Positions 25,304-37,508 are shown, counted from the first letter of the stretch. The stretch is DNA of 64,000 bases from Punica granatum (GCF_007655135.1 NC_045130.1:19349363-19413362), one strand, 5' to 3'. The notes: a model not told the origin generated them from the letters alone. A program made the numbers and translations.

Positions 25304-28300
25304 TTAATCTCCAAAAGTGATGATAAAAGCATGCTGCCAAAACAAACACTTCCAAAACCTATGTCCCTGGAGAAGGTCACGCTCCTCCTCCACAGTCTGC
25401 TGATGCCCAATAATGGGGACTAGGAGTGTGATAAATATAGCACCAACAGATGCAACTTCCGCCAAGAAATGGAAGGTCCATCCTTCTAGCTGGCATAGCA
25501 CCAAAGGTGCGAACCAGTCGACCACAGCCTGGATAGCCATGTCTCCAAGTGCCACTAGTGCGGAGGCAGTGAGTTTGACTTCATCTCCATGCGAAAATTT
25601 CAAGTTTTCAACCATCCGAGTGGAGATGAAATCAAACTCTGGGTCGCCAGGAAGAGTACCTCCAAGGCTATCACTGACATCCCTACATCCCGACCTAACT
25701 TTCGGTGTGGCATCTAGACCAAGACTAATAAGCAACCGATGACAACCTGTAAAAACAAGAGCACCCAATCAATTTTACATATTCTAAGAAAGAAATCTAA
25801 ATTCACATAAGGGTAATTGGGATAAGTATTCGATTTAAGATTAATTTACCTGAGTCAACGTCATGATGGCACTAGACCCAGAGAGAAGCCGTGTACCACG
25901 ATGCTTCATCAGACAGAGTGAGATGGATTTCACAATGAAATCCCATCCGCTGATCGTGAGCAAGAAATAATGGGTCGTCTTGGCAATGGCTTAAAAAAAC
26001 ATCAGTAGCACATAATCGTAAAGACCCAGCTCAGTCATGTTGACGACCACCAGACTTGTGCCCGCGATGATAAGCTGTGACCAATGGGTCTTCTTTGCCA
26101 AATACGAGAGCGACTTGCGCGATTCTTCCTAGTAGCTGCTAGGCAATATCTCCAGGAGTCACGAACCTTGCTGATGATCAAACATAAGTCCATGACATTA
26201 GCTACGACCAGTTCGAGCGGCAATATTGCATTGAAAGCACTTCCCACCCATTTCTCAGTATCTCCCAATAGTGTGTGCTGGAATCGTTCGGTGGCCTGCA
26301 CATTCACAAGAATAGACGTAGACGTTAAAGTGAAGATAGAAAAGCATTTGCACTTCACTTGGTCATTTCTAAGAAATTATGGCAATTTTTCCTACATTCC
26401 GTACTTTCTTCTTACGTGCTGTCAGCTTCTGCTATCCTAACCCTCATATTAGTGGCGAGGGGAAAATTATTCAAACTGAACCAACAAACTGAACAAAAAC
26501 AAAACCGAAACTCAAAAGCATTTCTTTAAAAGTGCAAATCTTTTGTTAAAAAAAGAGTTGGATCAGCTACTTACATGTTTTGTTCGGTTAAACTGCATTT
26601 GTCGTTACATAAAAAAAAACTGCATTATCAAAGCTGAATCAGGATTTTAAATTAAAAAAAAAAAAGAAAAAGAAAAAAAGAAAGGGATTTTATACTAAGG
26701 TGGTGTTTGATTACTCAAATTGAGTGCTGAAATAAAATGGTCAGCACATAATGGGTTTTAGATGATTTGATAAACACATGAAAAATTAACTTAACTTAAT
26801 AGACTTAAGCCAAACAAGCATTTAATCATTAAGTAAGGTGGGGATTTCCTTAATCATTCAGCAGCTTTTGACTTATTCACTTAGTTGGAGGGCTTTTCTT
26901 CCTTTATTAAATCGGCGCCCTCAAAATTTTTCTTTGTTTGCAAATCAGTTCACCACACCCACACCTACACTCGAGAGAGAGAAAGGGGAAGGAGCGGCGA
27001 CTTGACACCACGTTGTTGATTGGTGGCTCGTTGCCGACCACTGCTGCTACAGACGAGATCGTCGGCACGCACTAAGCCCGCCGGCGACCTCGTCTGTGGC
27101 GATGTGACCAAAGACGAGCCACCACCGCCGAGATCTGGTGTTCCAAAACTCCACCCTCTCTCTCTCTTCAAATAGAGGGAGAGAGGAGAGATACGGGTGG
27201 TGGTGGCTCTCGGCCGGCCACCACTGCCACAAAAGAGGTTGCTAGAGAGGATGAAGCTCTTCTGGGTTGGTGGTGACTGGCCGATGAGCCACCATCGCCC
27301 CTCCCTTCCTTTTTGATCAAATTCTATTTGATCCTTTTTTAATTTTAATTTTTTATTTTTATAGAAATTATGAATTATAAAATACTAGGCCAAACTGCAA
27401 ATAAGTACAAATATTGGGCTACCTAGTAAAGATATTATACAAGAACTTCAACTTTTGCCTACTTATTTTATCAAACAATTTTGATTTAACCATCTAAGCG
27501 CTTATTCTATTAAGTGCTTAAAATTTCAGTACTTAAGACAAATGCTGAAATTTTAAATCCAAACAAATACAACTTAATTCTTAGATTTATGGCTCAATTT
27601 TCACTTCTTAGCCCTAATTTGAGAACAGTTTTCTGAGCCAAATCGAACCATGCCAACCCTACTTCATATTATTTCCTACAGTTACAATCCACTTAATCAC
27701 TAACTTATAGAATAATTTCCTTCCCTAAAAAAAGTTTGGGGTTGTACCTGTAATAGAGCTCCATACCCCTGGCTCTGGAGTGCTCAACCGAGAATCAATG
27801 TTTGACATTCCGACAACGTTGATGAGCGATCCAATGAAGAGTAGCATCTACGAGCTGAATCTTCTGAAAGTCAGTGAGCCAAGAATAGTGCAAGCTATCC
27901 CAATAAATGCTGCTACTTGCACGATCACAGTAAAACCCTTCAATTCCGCTCACCAGTTCTTGCAGAAATTGGCTTGAGCAGCCAATTTTTTGTTCATGAA
28001 GATGACCGAGGAAAAGCACTCCAAAAGCTCATCGAAGGAAACCACCGTACCTAAACCACGAGAGAATCCAAATTAGGATGAAAATTCACGATCTTGTTTA
28101 CCCTCATAATTTTATTCATTGAGGTGATATGATCGGAAAAGAAATGTAAACAATAAATTACTCATGACGCTCACGTCGATAGCAGACAGAAGCCCCACTA
28201 GCACAGCGATGGAAAGTACTAGTAGAGTGCGTGCAAGGTCTCCTGGGGCACGAGTCCATAGTCTCCCATCCGACAAACCACTCAACAAAGAGATCTAGAA

Positions 28301-28420
28301 CCAAAAGAATCTCCAAAATCAATTGTAAGTTCAAAGACTATGAACTTAATATGTTCATATGAAACTATAAAAGAAAGAATTGTGCAGTGTACCTTCTCAT
28401 GGTTGTGGTGGCCTTCTATG
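25304..28420 (-). pseudogene. uncharacterised membrane protein, copy B
   Basis: The same exon blocks as copy A. The C-terminal block (25304-25620) is the least damaged, reading FSHGDEVKLTASALVALGDM, then a helix through FAPLVLCQLEGWTFHFL and a second hydrophobic stretch, ending HAFIITFGD. The block at 27760-28050 carries TGA at 27950-27952 where copy A has CGA, a different codon from the one broken in copy A. The 22-residue acidic and histidine-rich exon and its neighbours are partly removed by the unit B deletion. Confidence 0.6.
26699..27574. mobile_element. Harbinger-like MITE with GC-rich core, in copy B
   Basis: Same element and intron position as 22088-22959, 876 bp, with flanking TAA (26696-26698 and 27575-27577). 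Because element and position are shared, it inserted before the A/B duplication. Small substitutions in both arms and core date from after it. Confidence 0.75.
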
Positions 28421-29082
28421 CTACTAGAAGAGGATGTCCGAAATTAATTATAATACTACTAAGAATTGAACACGCTTGACTAAAATATGAAAGAAGGGTA
28501 CCTCCTCATGATCGTGGTGGCCCTCAATGTCGAAAGTCGAGGGGAATGAATGATCTTGGGACCGGTGATCTACAAGCTCAAAAGGGCCGAATTAGATTTT
28601 AACTAATTACATATATACATGAAAATTATATTGACCTATGTTTTGTTGAGTCTTTTTTTTTTTGTTTTTTCATATCCTTTGGCTGAATGTGTTTCATTTA
28701 GTCTTATTAATTAATTAGTGACTGATGCATGGAGGACTAAAATCAAAAGTTCCAGACTAACCTTCCACCGTTCTTCCCATCGAATGGTCCTGCGAACTAC
28801 CATTTTAGGTAACTGAGAATATTTTCATTCAAATTTAACTATATTTACGTAATCCCACAATAACTAAGATATATGTATATACATACTTAATATGCATGTA
28901 TATACATACTTAATCTATATATTATGATAAGAATGTTAAACTACACTAAATAAAGTCTCATAATATACATACTTAATATGTACGTAGATACATATATATT
29001 TATATGTATATACATATCTTTAATATTGTGTTAGCGCCACAAACCAAGTATTCCCATATTAACTAACATATATGTATATACA

Positions 29083-30465
29083 TATAAATCTCTAATATTG
29101 AATAAGCATATTTTTAATCTCCAAAAGTGATGATAAAAGCATGCTCCCTAAACAAACACTTCCAAAACCTATGTCTCTGGAGAAGGTCATGCTGCTCCTC
29201 CTCAATCTGCAGATGCGCAATTATGGGGACTGGGAGTGTGATAAATATAGCATCGACAGATGCAACTCCCACCAAGAAATGGAAGGTCCATCCTCCAAGC
29301 TGGCATAGCACCAAAGGAGCGAACCAAGCAGCCATAGCCTGGATAGCCATATCTCCAAGTGCCACTAGTGCGGAGGCAGTGAGTTTGACTTCATCTCCAT
29401 GCGAAAATTTCTACCATCCGAGGGGAGATGAAATCAAACTCCGGGTGAAGAGTACCTATAGGGCTATCACCGACATCCCTACGTCCCGGCCTTACTTCCA
29501 GTGTGGCGTTTGGACCAAGACTGATAAGCAACTGATGACAACCTGCAAAAATAGGATCACTCAATCAATTTTTACATATTCTAAGACAGAAATCTAAATC
29601 CAGATAAGGGTAATTGGGATAAATATCCAATTTAAGATTAATTTACCTTAGTCAATTTCATGATGGCACAAGACCTAGAGAGAAGCCCCGTACTACGATG
29701 CTTCATCAGACAGAGTGAGATGGATTTCATGATGAAATCCCATCCACTGATTGTGAGAAAGAAATACTGGGTCGTCTTGGCGGTGGCTCCAAAAAACATC
29801 AGTAGCACGAAATACTGGGTCGTCTTGACGACCACCAACCTTGTGCCTGCGATGATAAGCTATGGCCAATGGGTCTTCTTTGCCAAATCCGAGAGCGACT
29901 TGCGCGATTCTTCTCAATCAACAACAACCCTCATATCTACGTCCATGAAGCCAGAACCAAAGACGAGGATTAAAGAAAGGACGTCGGTAGCTGCTAGGCA
30001 ATATCTCCAGGAGTCATGAACCTTGTTGATGACCAAACATAGATTTATGACATTAGCTATGACCGTTCCAAACGGCAACATTGCGTTGAAAGCACGTCCC
30101 ACTCATTTCTGAGTATTTCCCAGTAGTGTCTACTGGAATTGTTTGGCGGCCTACATATTCTCCATTCACAAGACTTGCACTCCTTATCTTATCTAAGAAT
30201 AATAAACGTCGACTTGTACTGCTTGATATTTGAAAGTCCACTATGTCAGATTAATCTCGGTTTGAGCAAGAATATTAGATGTATACATTAAAGTGAAGAT
30301 AGAAAAGCATTCGCTCTTCACTTGGCCATTTCTAAGAAATAGTGGCAATTTTTCCTACATCCCATACTTTATTCTTACGTGCTGTCAGCCTCTGCTATCC
30401 TAACCCTCATATTAGTGGTCGGGGGAAAATTATTCAAACGAACCAACGAATTGAACAAAATCAAA
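29083..30465 (-). pseudogene. uncharacterised membrane protein, truncated copy C
   Basis: Third copy, holding only the 3' exons; similarity to A and B ends near 30465. The C-terminal block (29114-29365) is well kept (GDMAIQAMAAWFAPLVLCQL, HAFIITFGD). A foreign segment of about 75 bp (29912-29987) interrupts the LAKK-WPQLIIAG exon region. A short GAAATACTGGGTCGTCTTG sequence occurs twice (29761-29780 and 29808-29828), marking a local rearrangement. Clearly non-functional. Confidence 0.65.
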
Positions 30466-31770
30466 TAAGTATATTGTAACAATAGAACGTATGGTCATAA
30501 TATCTTATAACTTATAATGACAAACTTATATATTTGATCAAATATAATTATCGCATTATACAATGTTAGTTACAACATTCATCGTGTCACGATACTGAAA
30601 ATATGTATATGCATATATGTTAGTAATTATGGGAACCTTGATCTGTGGTGCTCATGTAACAATGAAGATATATGTATATACATTCATATATGTATGTAGA
30701 TACATATATGTATTACTTATATATGCACCGTATTTGCATTCAAAAACTTCATTTAGTATTATTTAACATTTTCATTACAATATACTTTTTTTCTGACAAA
30801 AAAACTTTTGACCAAAAGTACCATAGCTCTCTCCATCGTATCAGAAGACAGCCTCCCTGCCGTTGCTTCTCTCTCAACTGAGCACTACTCTCCATCACCT
30901 GCTCTTCCCTGTCGCCGGCTTCGCCCATCGCTGTCTCCACCAACCGCCGTCTCCTGCACTGCTCTGACTCCCACTAGGTAAGAGTTCTAATCTCTTTTGC
31001 TATCTCCGTCTGATTTGTTTCCAAGTTTTTTTGCCCAATTCGCTTGGGTGCCCATTGTTGCATCTGAGGTTTTGAGGTTCTGAGGTTGTCCTCGATTCGC
31101 TTGGGTCCCTTCTCACCATTGATGTTCTGAACTGAATGGCATTGTTAACTGAACTTCATGAGAGATATAACCGGTCCAAATATTTCATCCATCATGATCT
31201 GCATGTCTTCCGGATCGAATATTTTAAGACATTAATAATTCTAACAGTTGAGAGTTTTCCTTTTTTTTACAGTTTGCATGAACATTGCATGAACGATGAA
31301 CTCATAGAAAAATCAGAACTTGGAGCTCGATTCTTGTATAGAGCTCCTTTTTCTATCTTCTTCATTCTTTCCTGCTGCTTCATTGTTGAGGGGCCTGCAG
31401 ATTTTGGTGTTAATAAGTTAGGAAACATTCATTATAGGGTTAGTTGATTCATCCTGTTCTGTATTATTGTTTTCTGAGTTGAGAATGATCAATGTGATTG
31501 AAAGATTCATGAGAAAATGGTCAAAATTAATTATTAATCAATTAAAAGCTTAAAGAAATCCAAAGAAGAGCCAAAGTCCAGTGAGATTTTGTGAAGCTGA
31601 AACTCTTACGGCTTTTCTTTACATGGCCGGCTCTGCCAATTGTTTAACATAGTGGGTGATTACCTTTTTTTTTTTTTTGGTTTTTAATTTGCTTTCACAT
31701 TAAATCAGTATGCTTGCTTGTCCAGAGTTTTTTGTAATGCATCGAATTTTGTTTTAATCTTGTTAGTGAA
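30466..31770. other. AT-rich repeat then probable transposon 5' leader
   Basis: 30470-30730 resembles 58440-58750 (both contain CATAATATCTTAT, ATTATGGGAA and GTATATACAT motifs) and is a dispersed AT-rich repeat. 30820-30975 is CT-rich, ends in a plausible splice donor AGGTAAGAG, and may be the untranslated first exon of the PIF/Harbinger transposase that follows. Confidence 0.35.
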
Positions 31771-33183
31771 ATGGATGAATCGTCAAGAGACTTGCAAGTA
31801 CGATTGGGAGCTTTTATTATGATGCTCATACACCACCAAAGGGCACTTGTTGCATTGCATGGTTTGTTGGAAGCGTGTATTGGTTCTTTGATCATTAGAA
31901 AGAATAAGCAGGCGAGAATGATCGACAAGTTATCCGAGAAATTAGTTTGAGAAGAATTATCTTTGATTCTGATCTAGCATGCATAGAGAATACCCGTAAG
32001 GATCAGAGAAGCTTTTATAGACTGTGTGATATGCTGAAAACTGTTGGGAGGTTATCGAATACGAAGAATATGTGCGTGGAAGAAATGGTTGCAATGTTTT
32101 TACATATTTGTGCTCATCATGCAAAGAATAGAGTAATCAAAAGACAATTCATGCGAAGTGGTGAGACTATTAGTAGGCACTTCAGTGCGGTATTAAATTT
32201 GATCCTTCTTTGTCAAGAGATTTTACTAAAGAAACCAGAGCCTGTACCAGAAAATTCAAATGATTACAGATGAAAGTGGTTTAAGGTACCTTTTTAGCAT
32301 TGACAAAATTTTTAATTATGTTATAATATGGAAAAAAAAACTATATTAATTTATGATTTTTTTCTTAAGAATTGTTTAGGTGCCTTGAATGGAACTTATA
32401 TTAGATGCGCTGTTCCTGAAATTGAGAAGCCTAGGTACAGAACAAGAAAAGGTGAAATAGCTATAAATGTTTTAGGAGGTTGCAGTCAAGATATGCAATT
32501 CATCCATATCTTACCTGGGTGGGAAGGGTCAGCAGCTGATGGTGGAGTACTAAGAGATACAATATCCAAACCAAGAGGTCTAAAAGTGCCCCAAGGTAAT
32601 AGTTTTAGACATTTCTCAAACAAACATATTAAACTTATATAGATATCGGGTTTATTTCACTAACATAGTTTAATTTATGGTAGGTTTCTATTACTTATGT
32701 GATGCTGGATATACCAACGGAGAGGGATTTTTAACTCCATATAAAAGTCAACGATATCATTTGAATGATTGGAGACAAAACCATCAACCTAGAACACCGC
32801 AAGAGTTCTACAATTATAAACATTCCTCGGCTAGAAATGTTATTGAGAGATGCTTTGGATTTCTTAAAATGAGATGGGCCATTCTCAGAGAGAGATCTTT
32901 TTATCCTTTAAAAACTCAAGAAAGAATCGTTTCTGCTTGCGCTCTACTTCATAATCATATTAGGAGAGAGATGTCCATTGATCCATTTGAGAATGAGGTG
33001 CCGGAGGTTACTCTACCCCAAGACAATGGAGTTCAAGAAGATTTTATTGATCATGCTTCGACTTCAAATGCTTGGAATGAGTTTAGGGACAACTTAGCTT
33101 ATCAAATGCTTGGAATGACTCTAGAGTTTAATATATGTGCTTTTAGTCCATTTAATTTAATAGTTTATGGATCTGAGTGTTGA
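31771..33183 (+). pseudogene. PIF/Harbinger transposase (HARBI1-like), decayed
   Basis: Reads MDESSRDLQVRLGAF, shifts frame near 31915, then RRIIFDSDLACIE, FYRLCDMLKTVGRL and MRSGETISRHF. After a TGA at 32271-32273 and a short intron it gives NCLGALNGTYIRCAVP, then HILPGWEGSAADGGVLRD. A second intron (32595-32683) joins to YYLCDAGYTNGEGFLTPY and SSARNVIERCFGFLKMRW. This is the DDE_Tnp_4 nuclease order. The second D (CDAGY) and the E (VIERCFG) are kept 48 residues apart as in the family. The first D, normally in GALDGT, is N here. One frameshift, one stop and the lost aspartate make it inactive. It sits upstream of, and in the same orientation as, the Myb/SANT ORF at 33380. Confidence 0.85.
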
Positions 33184-33379
33184 AATATGCGTTGAACTTT
33201 CATTTGAAATATTTACATTATTTGCTTGTAACGAACACGATTGTTTCTCATTATGGAACTTCCATTTGAATAATATGAAAATAAATATTGTTTGCTTTTG
33301 GATTATAATTTTTTTATAATTGTATAGAGACCAATAGGGATGTTGGTGAAGGCTAAAGGGAAACTCAGAACCGGACCAA

Positions 33380-34822
33380 GACGAAGAAGCATCAATGGAC
33401 ATTGGACCAAGATAATTTGTTGATCGATTGCATGCTTGACTGGAAGAATGACCCTTATTGGAGTGTTGTGGAAGGAAATAATTTCAAACCTGGATTCCTA
33501 AGTCAACTTGAGAAAATGATTGAGTTAAAATCACCTGGATGCGGTAACAAGTCTCAACTGCACATTGCTGCAAGATATAAGCATTTGAAAAAACAATAAA
33601 ATGATATTGGCGAAATGCTTGAAGCATTTGGATTTGGCTGGATCCTGCTAGATCTTGTGTCACTTACGACCTAGACGTATGGGACTCATGGCTTAAGGTA
33701 TGTAAATCTATTTTTAATTAGTTACTGAGACCAATTTGATCTGTGGCTACCATTTATTAGTATTCATATCCTAGTTTCACCGCTTACCCTCATTTATTTA
33801 TTTATTTGTATTCGAACAGAGTCATCCGACTACAGCTGGCCTTCGACACAAACCTTTTCCTCCTTTGGATAACTTGTTGACGAGGAGTCCCGCCTAAAGT
33901 GACAGTCCATATTCTAGAAGACTCCGGCTGCTACTAGAGAAGAATATTGCCATAGTACAATTTCTCTTAATTAGATATTGTCTCCTATATTAGCTTGAGT
34001 CCAGAGTCTGAAGTTTCCTGTTTCAGATTATTTCTTTTTTTCATTTTAGGAAAGTAATCTAGAGGAGTATAGATGTCAGTTTCCTATTCTAAAGTCAATG
34101 GAGGTGTATTCCCTCTATATATAGGCTATTCACCTCATTGTAAGAAGATACATCAGAAACACCTATTGAGGAATGATACTTGCCATAACTCTTTCTTTTC
34201 CAGCATATCGTTAGGGTTTGGCCGTGTTCTATTCCCTTCGAGTCTAAATTCAGATTTAGGGGCGAGAAACCGTGATCCGCGCTGCGTCACTTGTCCATCA
34301 TATTTGGAAAAGATCGGGTAACAGGTCAAAGGGCTGAAGATCCTGCTGATGCTGCTGCTGATATTCTCAATAGTATCATCGATCTCGATGAGGATGTGTA
34401 CTTTGGAAATCATCAACCTTTCGAGAAAAATAGCCTAGTCCCTCAACCACCATCGAACAACATTCAAGATCAAAGCAACTCTTCCCTCAAGAGTAACTCC
34501 ACCTCTAGAAAGAGGAAAGCTAAGTCGGACGACACTCTTTTAAGTTCTTTGGTTCAGTTAGCAAACAACATTGCTTCACAATATAAGAGATCGAACCAAG
34601 ACATTTGGGATATGGCAAGTTACTTCAAGAATCTCTCTAAGGAGAACGAGTGTCAAGACAAAAGTTATTGAAGGTTTACTTGCTATTGAGGATGTGGAGT
34701 TAACTGAGTTACAAATTATGGAAGCCGGAGAGATTATTGCATCGACCCCTTCTACCGCGAGGTACTTCTTTCAACTACCTATGAGTATGAAAAAAGCTTT
34801 TGTGTGGAAGAAGCTCGGCTAA
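33380..34822 (+). pseudogene. PIF/Harbinger Myb/SANT-like ORF, interrupted
   Basis: The second ORF typical of plant PIF/Harbinger elements, a Myb/SANT-like DNA-binding protein. Visible blocks: HWTLDQDNLLIDCMLDWKND at the start, KPGFLSQLEKMIELKSPGCG, KSQLHIAARYKHLKKQ, LDVWDSWLK (ending at a donor near 33698), then after an intron SHPTTAGLRHKPFPPLDNL. After the solo LTR come IIFGKDRVTGQRAEDPADAA, a serine- and lysine-rich linker (SRKRKAKSDD) and IEGLLAIEDVELTELQIMEA. Damage: stop at 33597-33599, frameshift near 33637, a 412-bp solo LTR at 33878-34289, and a frameshift near 34665. Removing the LTR and one target repeat makes the reading frame continuous across the site. Confidence 0.8.
33878..34289 (+). 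mobile_element. solo LTR inside the Myb/SANT ORF
   Basis: A 412-bp sequence starting TGACGAGGAG and ending GCTGCGTCA, with TGACG/CGTCA at the tips, flanked by a perfect 5-bp repeat CTTGT (33873-33877 and 34290-34294). It contains a TATA box, CTCTATATATAGGC, at about 34111. It has no internal domain, so it is the product of LTR-LTR recombination. The insertion falls exactly between DNL and IIFGKDR codons of the interrupted ORF. Confidence 0.88.
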
Positions 34823-35591
34823 TATTAGCAACACGCACTTCTATTTGCTCATGATGATGGTAGTAGTTTGTTTGACTTAGTTGGGATGACTATGAATGAC
34901 TATTTGGTGGTTTATCTGTTGGTCGAATTCCTTTCGTTGGGTTTATTTTGATGATATTTTGGAACAATTGGAATGGTATGTTACGGATTATCATTTCTCT
35001 TTTTTCATTAGGAGATGATAATTGAGATGGTGGAGAAAATATGATATTTGTGACTGGTACTCCATGTCTTGTGGTGAAACGGAGAAGAAGAGAAATATGA
35101 GAGTGAGAATGTCATCAGGCAAGGAGTTTGTGTTTTGTCAGAGATATATTCCCAAAATAATTCATTAGTAGAGATAAGACACTTTCATAACAGTCCGTCA
35201 CTGGGGACTCTCTTCAGAGAGAATCAAAATCCCTCTGTTGAAGATGAAGAAGAAGAGAAATGAAGATGATACAAAAGAACACTGTCTCTTTCTCTCTATC
35301 TCTCTCCTCCTCAAGAATCCTTCTTCTTCACTTTGCCCCCCATTTCTTAAGATTCTACTCGTTCAGTTAATTCCCCAAACTTTCCTGCAATGAGAAAGAG
35401 CAAAGACAAACCCAGAGAGAGAGAGAGAGAAAAAAAAAAAAAGGGGAGTAGCTCTCCAATTCCCCCTTTCTCCCTCCGATCTTCACTCCCGCCTTGTCCA
35501 GGCACCTACAGCTTTCTCTCTCCCCCCTACCCTCCAATTTCTGGACATGCTCGTCACCAAGTGGCGCTCGAACGTGTTTGGACGTGAGAGG
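34823..35591. other. transposon 3' region or intergenic
   Basis: No gene. A GA-microsatellite with an A run is at 35415-35445, followed by CT-rich sequence. The right terminus of the PIF/Harbinger element was not fixed; a candidate is near 36336, where the minus strand reads GTGCGTTTGGTACATTTCC, but no matching left end was found. Confidence 0.35.
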
Positions 35592-36116
35592 TAGGGGTGT
35601 GCACGGGTACCGGGTATGCCCGGAACCGGTCGGAACCTACCCGTTAGGGTAGGGCTCGGGTAACTCGTATTGAAAATAGAGTAGATTCCGGGTATTAAAA
35701 TTAGGAACTGGTGAAAATCGGTTCCGGTTCCGGTTCCTGCTTACAGGGTACCTGGAATTGGTTATTTATTAAAATAAAAAAGATGAAAGAGTAAATTTAC
35801 CGTCTCCTCTAATGAATCAGAACAGAGGCACTTTGTTGTGTGGGATCGTATTATGGATGTTTAATTTTGTTGATGAATTGATGAGACATATATATATTTT
35901 TTGTTGTGGATTAATCTAAATCAATATTGATATTCTATTTGGCGTGATTACTGATTATATATATGACATTTTCGGTTTTATTTAGCGAAACAAAAAAAAT
36001 TACAGGTTCCAACAGGATACTTGGAACCTGTGGTATAGTACAGGTTCCGGGTAGGTTCCGGTTCCAGGATTCAATAGGGTAGGATCCGATTCCAAAATTT
36101 TGAAACATGTCCCTTA
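35592..36116 (+). mobile_element. hAT-like non-autonomous element, copy 2
   Basis: A 525-bp element starting TAGGGGTGTGCACGGGTACC and ending GTCCCTTA, flanked by GTGAGAGG (35584-35591) and GTGGGAGG (36117-36124), an 8-bp duplication with one change. It is closely similar to 10207-10746 over most of its length but differs at the extreme right end. Confidence 0.82.
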
Positions 36117-36823
36117 GTGGGAGGTTTCCTGTGGGATTGTTGAGAGAGATCTTGTGAGGGTATTTTGGTAAAAAGAAACTAGTTTCCCGGTAATCTTCTT
36201 TTTATACAAAACAAGGTGATGTGGATTGCTGACAAGAAACATTCCCAGTAATTTAAAAGGTGAGAATTTATGTGTGGGGAAATCAAATTCATGATAATCT
36301 TGAATGGAAATGTACCAAACGCACTAGTTTTAGGAGCATAATAAATATTTAATAGTGGAGTTGCTGATAATATTGGTTGTACCAAAATAAATAAGTGGTT
36401 TTCGTTAATATCATGTAAAATAAATAAAAAACAAAGTACAAAAGTTTAAAATTAATCAATGTGGGCTGAATTATAGTTTGTTTTCAGTCCCCAAATCACG
36501 CTACTAATTTAGGCAAAAGCTTTGTCAAGATTCACTTGAACATAGCTAGAGATGGGCACTCTGAGAGCTGCAATGGCACTAACTAGTAAATCCCATCAAG
36601 TACTTACAATGTCTTGTTTTTTCGATTATAAGAGAGGCCCGTGGATTTTAGTGCAATAAAATATAAACTCTAATAGCTAATTACGGTGTCTTTGATTGGT
36701 TTGACCAATGTGCTATTGTAAAGTTACACATTTTAACCATATATTGACTCGAACCAATAATAACGTGCTTATAACATATAGATATTGTGGAAAATAATCC
36801 TCTTTTTCAATAGTTTAAGAGCG
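36117..36823. other. intergenic, possible Harbinger end
   Basis: 36180-36336 read on the minus strand starts GTGCGTTTGGTACATTTCC and has GGGAATG further in, the look of a PIF/Harbinger terminus. 36640-36700 shares AGAGGCCCGTG and AATAAAATATAAA-type motifs with 58745-58800. No gene. Confidence 0.35.
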
Positions 36824-36973
36824 AACCATGGTAAGGCAATGCACGATTCGTGCTTTCCATGTTTGTCATCGTCTATCAAGTGCTGCGTATCTACTGTTTC
36901 CTACAACGAGGGGATCGCAAACATGGCGATGGCTTCGAGATATTGATCTCGTTTAGTGATAGGTGATCGAAAT
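36824..36973 (+). repeat. flanking tandem duplicate, filled copy
   Basis: This 150-bp segment, continued after the LTR element by 38889-38910, forms a unit of about 172 bp. It is repeated immediately at 38911-39087 without any insertion. Both copies contain GTTTAAGAGCGAACCATGG and GATAGGTGATCGAAAT and differ at a handful of positions. Confidence 0.85.
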
Positions 36974-37473
36974 TGATGCGGCAGACGACTTGGCAAGTCG
37001 GTATCTATAGAAAAATAGGTTCTAACGACCTTATTTCGAAGGAAATGGCCTCAGGAGCAAAACTCACGGCCTTTGGCCGTGAAAAGACGAGATTTAGGCC
37101 GAATTTCATCGTTTAGCGCCTCAAACGGACAATTTATGTTAATTAGGGTGTTTTTTGCTATTTTAGGAAATAATTTATCTTTAAGAATATTTCGATATTT
37201 TAGGAGATAGTTTATCTTTAAGGATATTTTGTTTCTTTCGATTTATTCTCGTTTTCTCTATTTAAACGTTGTAAGCCCTAGGGCAGAAGGAGTCGTCTTT
37301 TGGATTATCAATAAAATTCAGAGTTTTCGTGCTTTGTCCAATCTTGGATCGATTCGAGTTTGATGTCGATTTCCTGGTATTCGTAGAATCAACAGGTATA
37401 GAAGGTCGTAGTTCCGGTATTCGTGCGCGAATCAACGGGTCTGTGATGGTTACTCACGTTGTACGCTGCGTCA
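36974..37473 (+). repeat. left LTR of the short element
   Basis: 500 bp. It contains TATTTAAACGTTGTAAGCCC near 37258, a plausible core promoter, and ATTATCAATAAAATTC near 37303, a plausible polyadenylation region. Confidence 0.88.
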
Positions 37474-37474
37474 A

Positions 37475-37489
37475 TTGGTATCAAAGCTG
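37475..37489 (+). promoter_or_regulatory. primer-binding site of the short element
   Basis: TTGGTATCAAAGCTG directly after the LTR resembles the initiator tRNA-Met complement TGGTATCAGAGC, with one mismatch. Confidence 0.65.
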
Positions 37490-37508
37490 CATTCGTTCTT
37501 GGATCAAT

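Larger units (their letters stand above)
25275..29080 (-). repeat. tandem duplication unit B
   Basis: Second direct copy, about 3.8 kb. It matches unit A throughout except for a deletion: at about 28420 the sequence jumps from the exon matching A 23790 to the segment matching A 24715. The junction between B and C at 29080 is embedded in ACATATATGTATATACATA repeats, which are also present at the A/B junction (25140-25290). Confidence 0.85.

Noticed and set aside
34073..34321. 82-codon open frame as part of the Myb/SANT ORF
   Set aside because: It lies mostly within the solo LTR and is in the wrong frame for the flanking Myb/SANT sequence.
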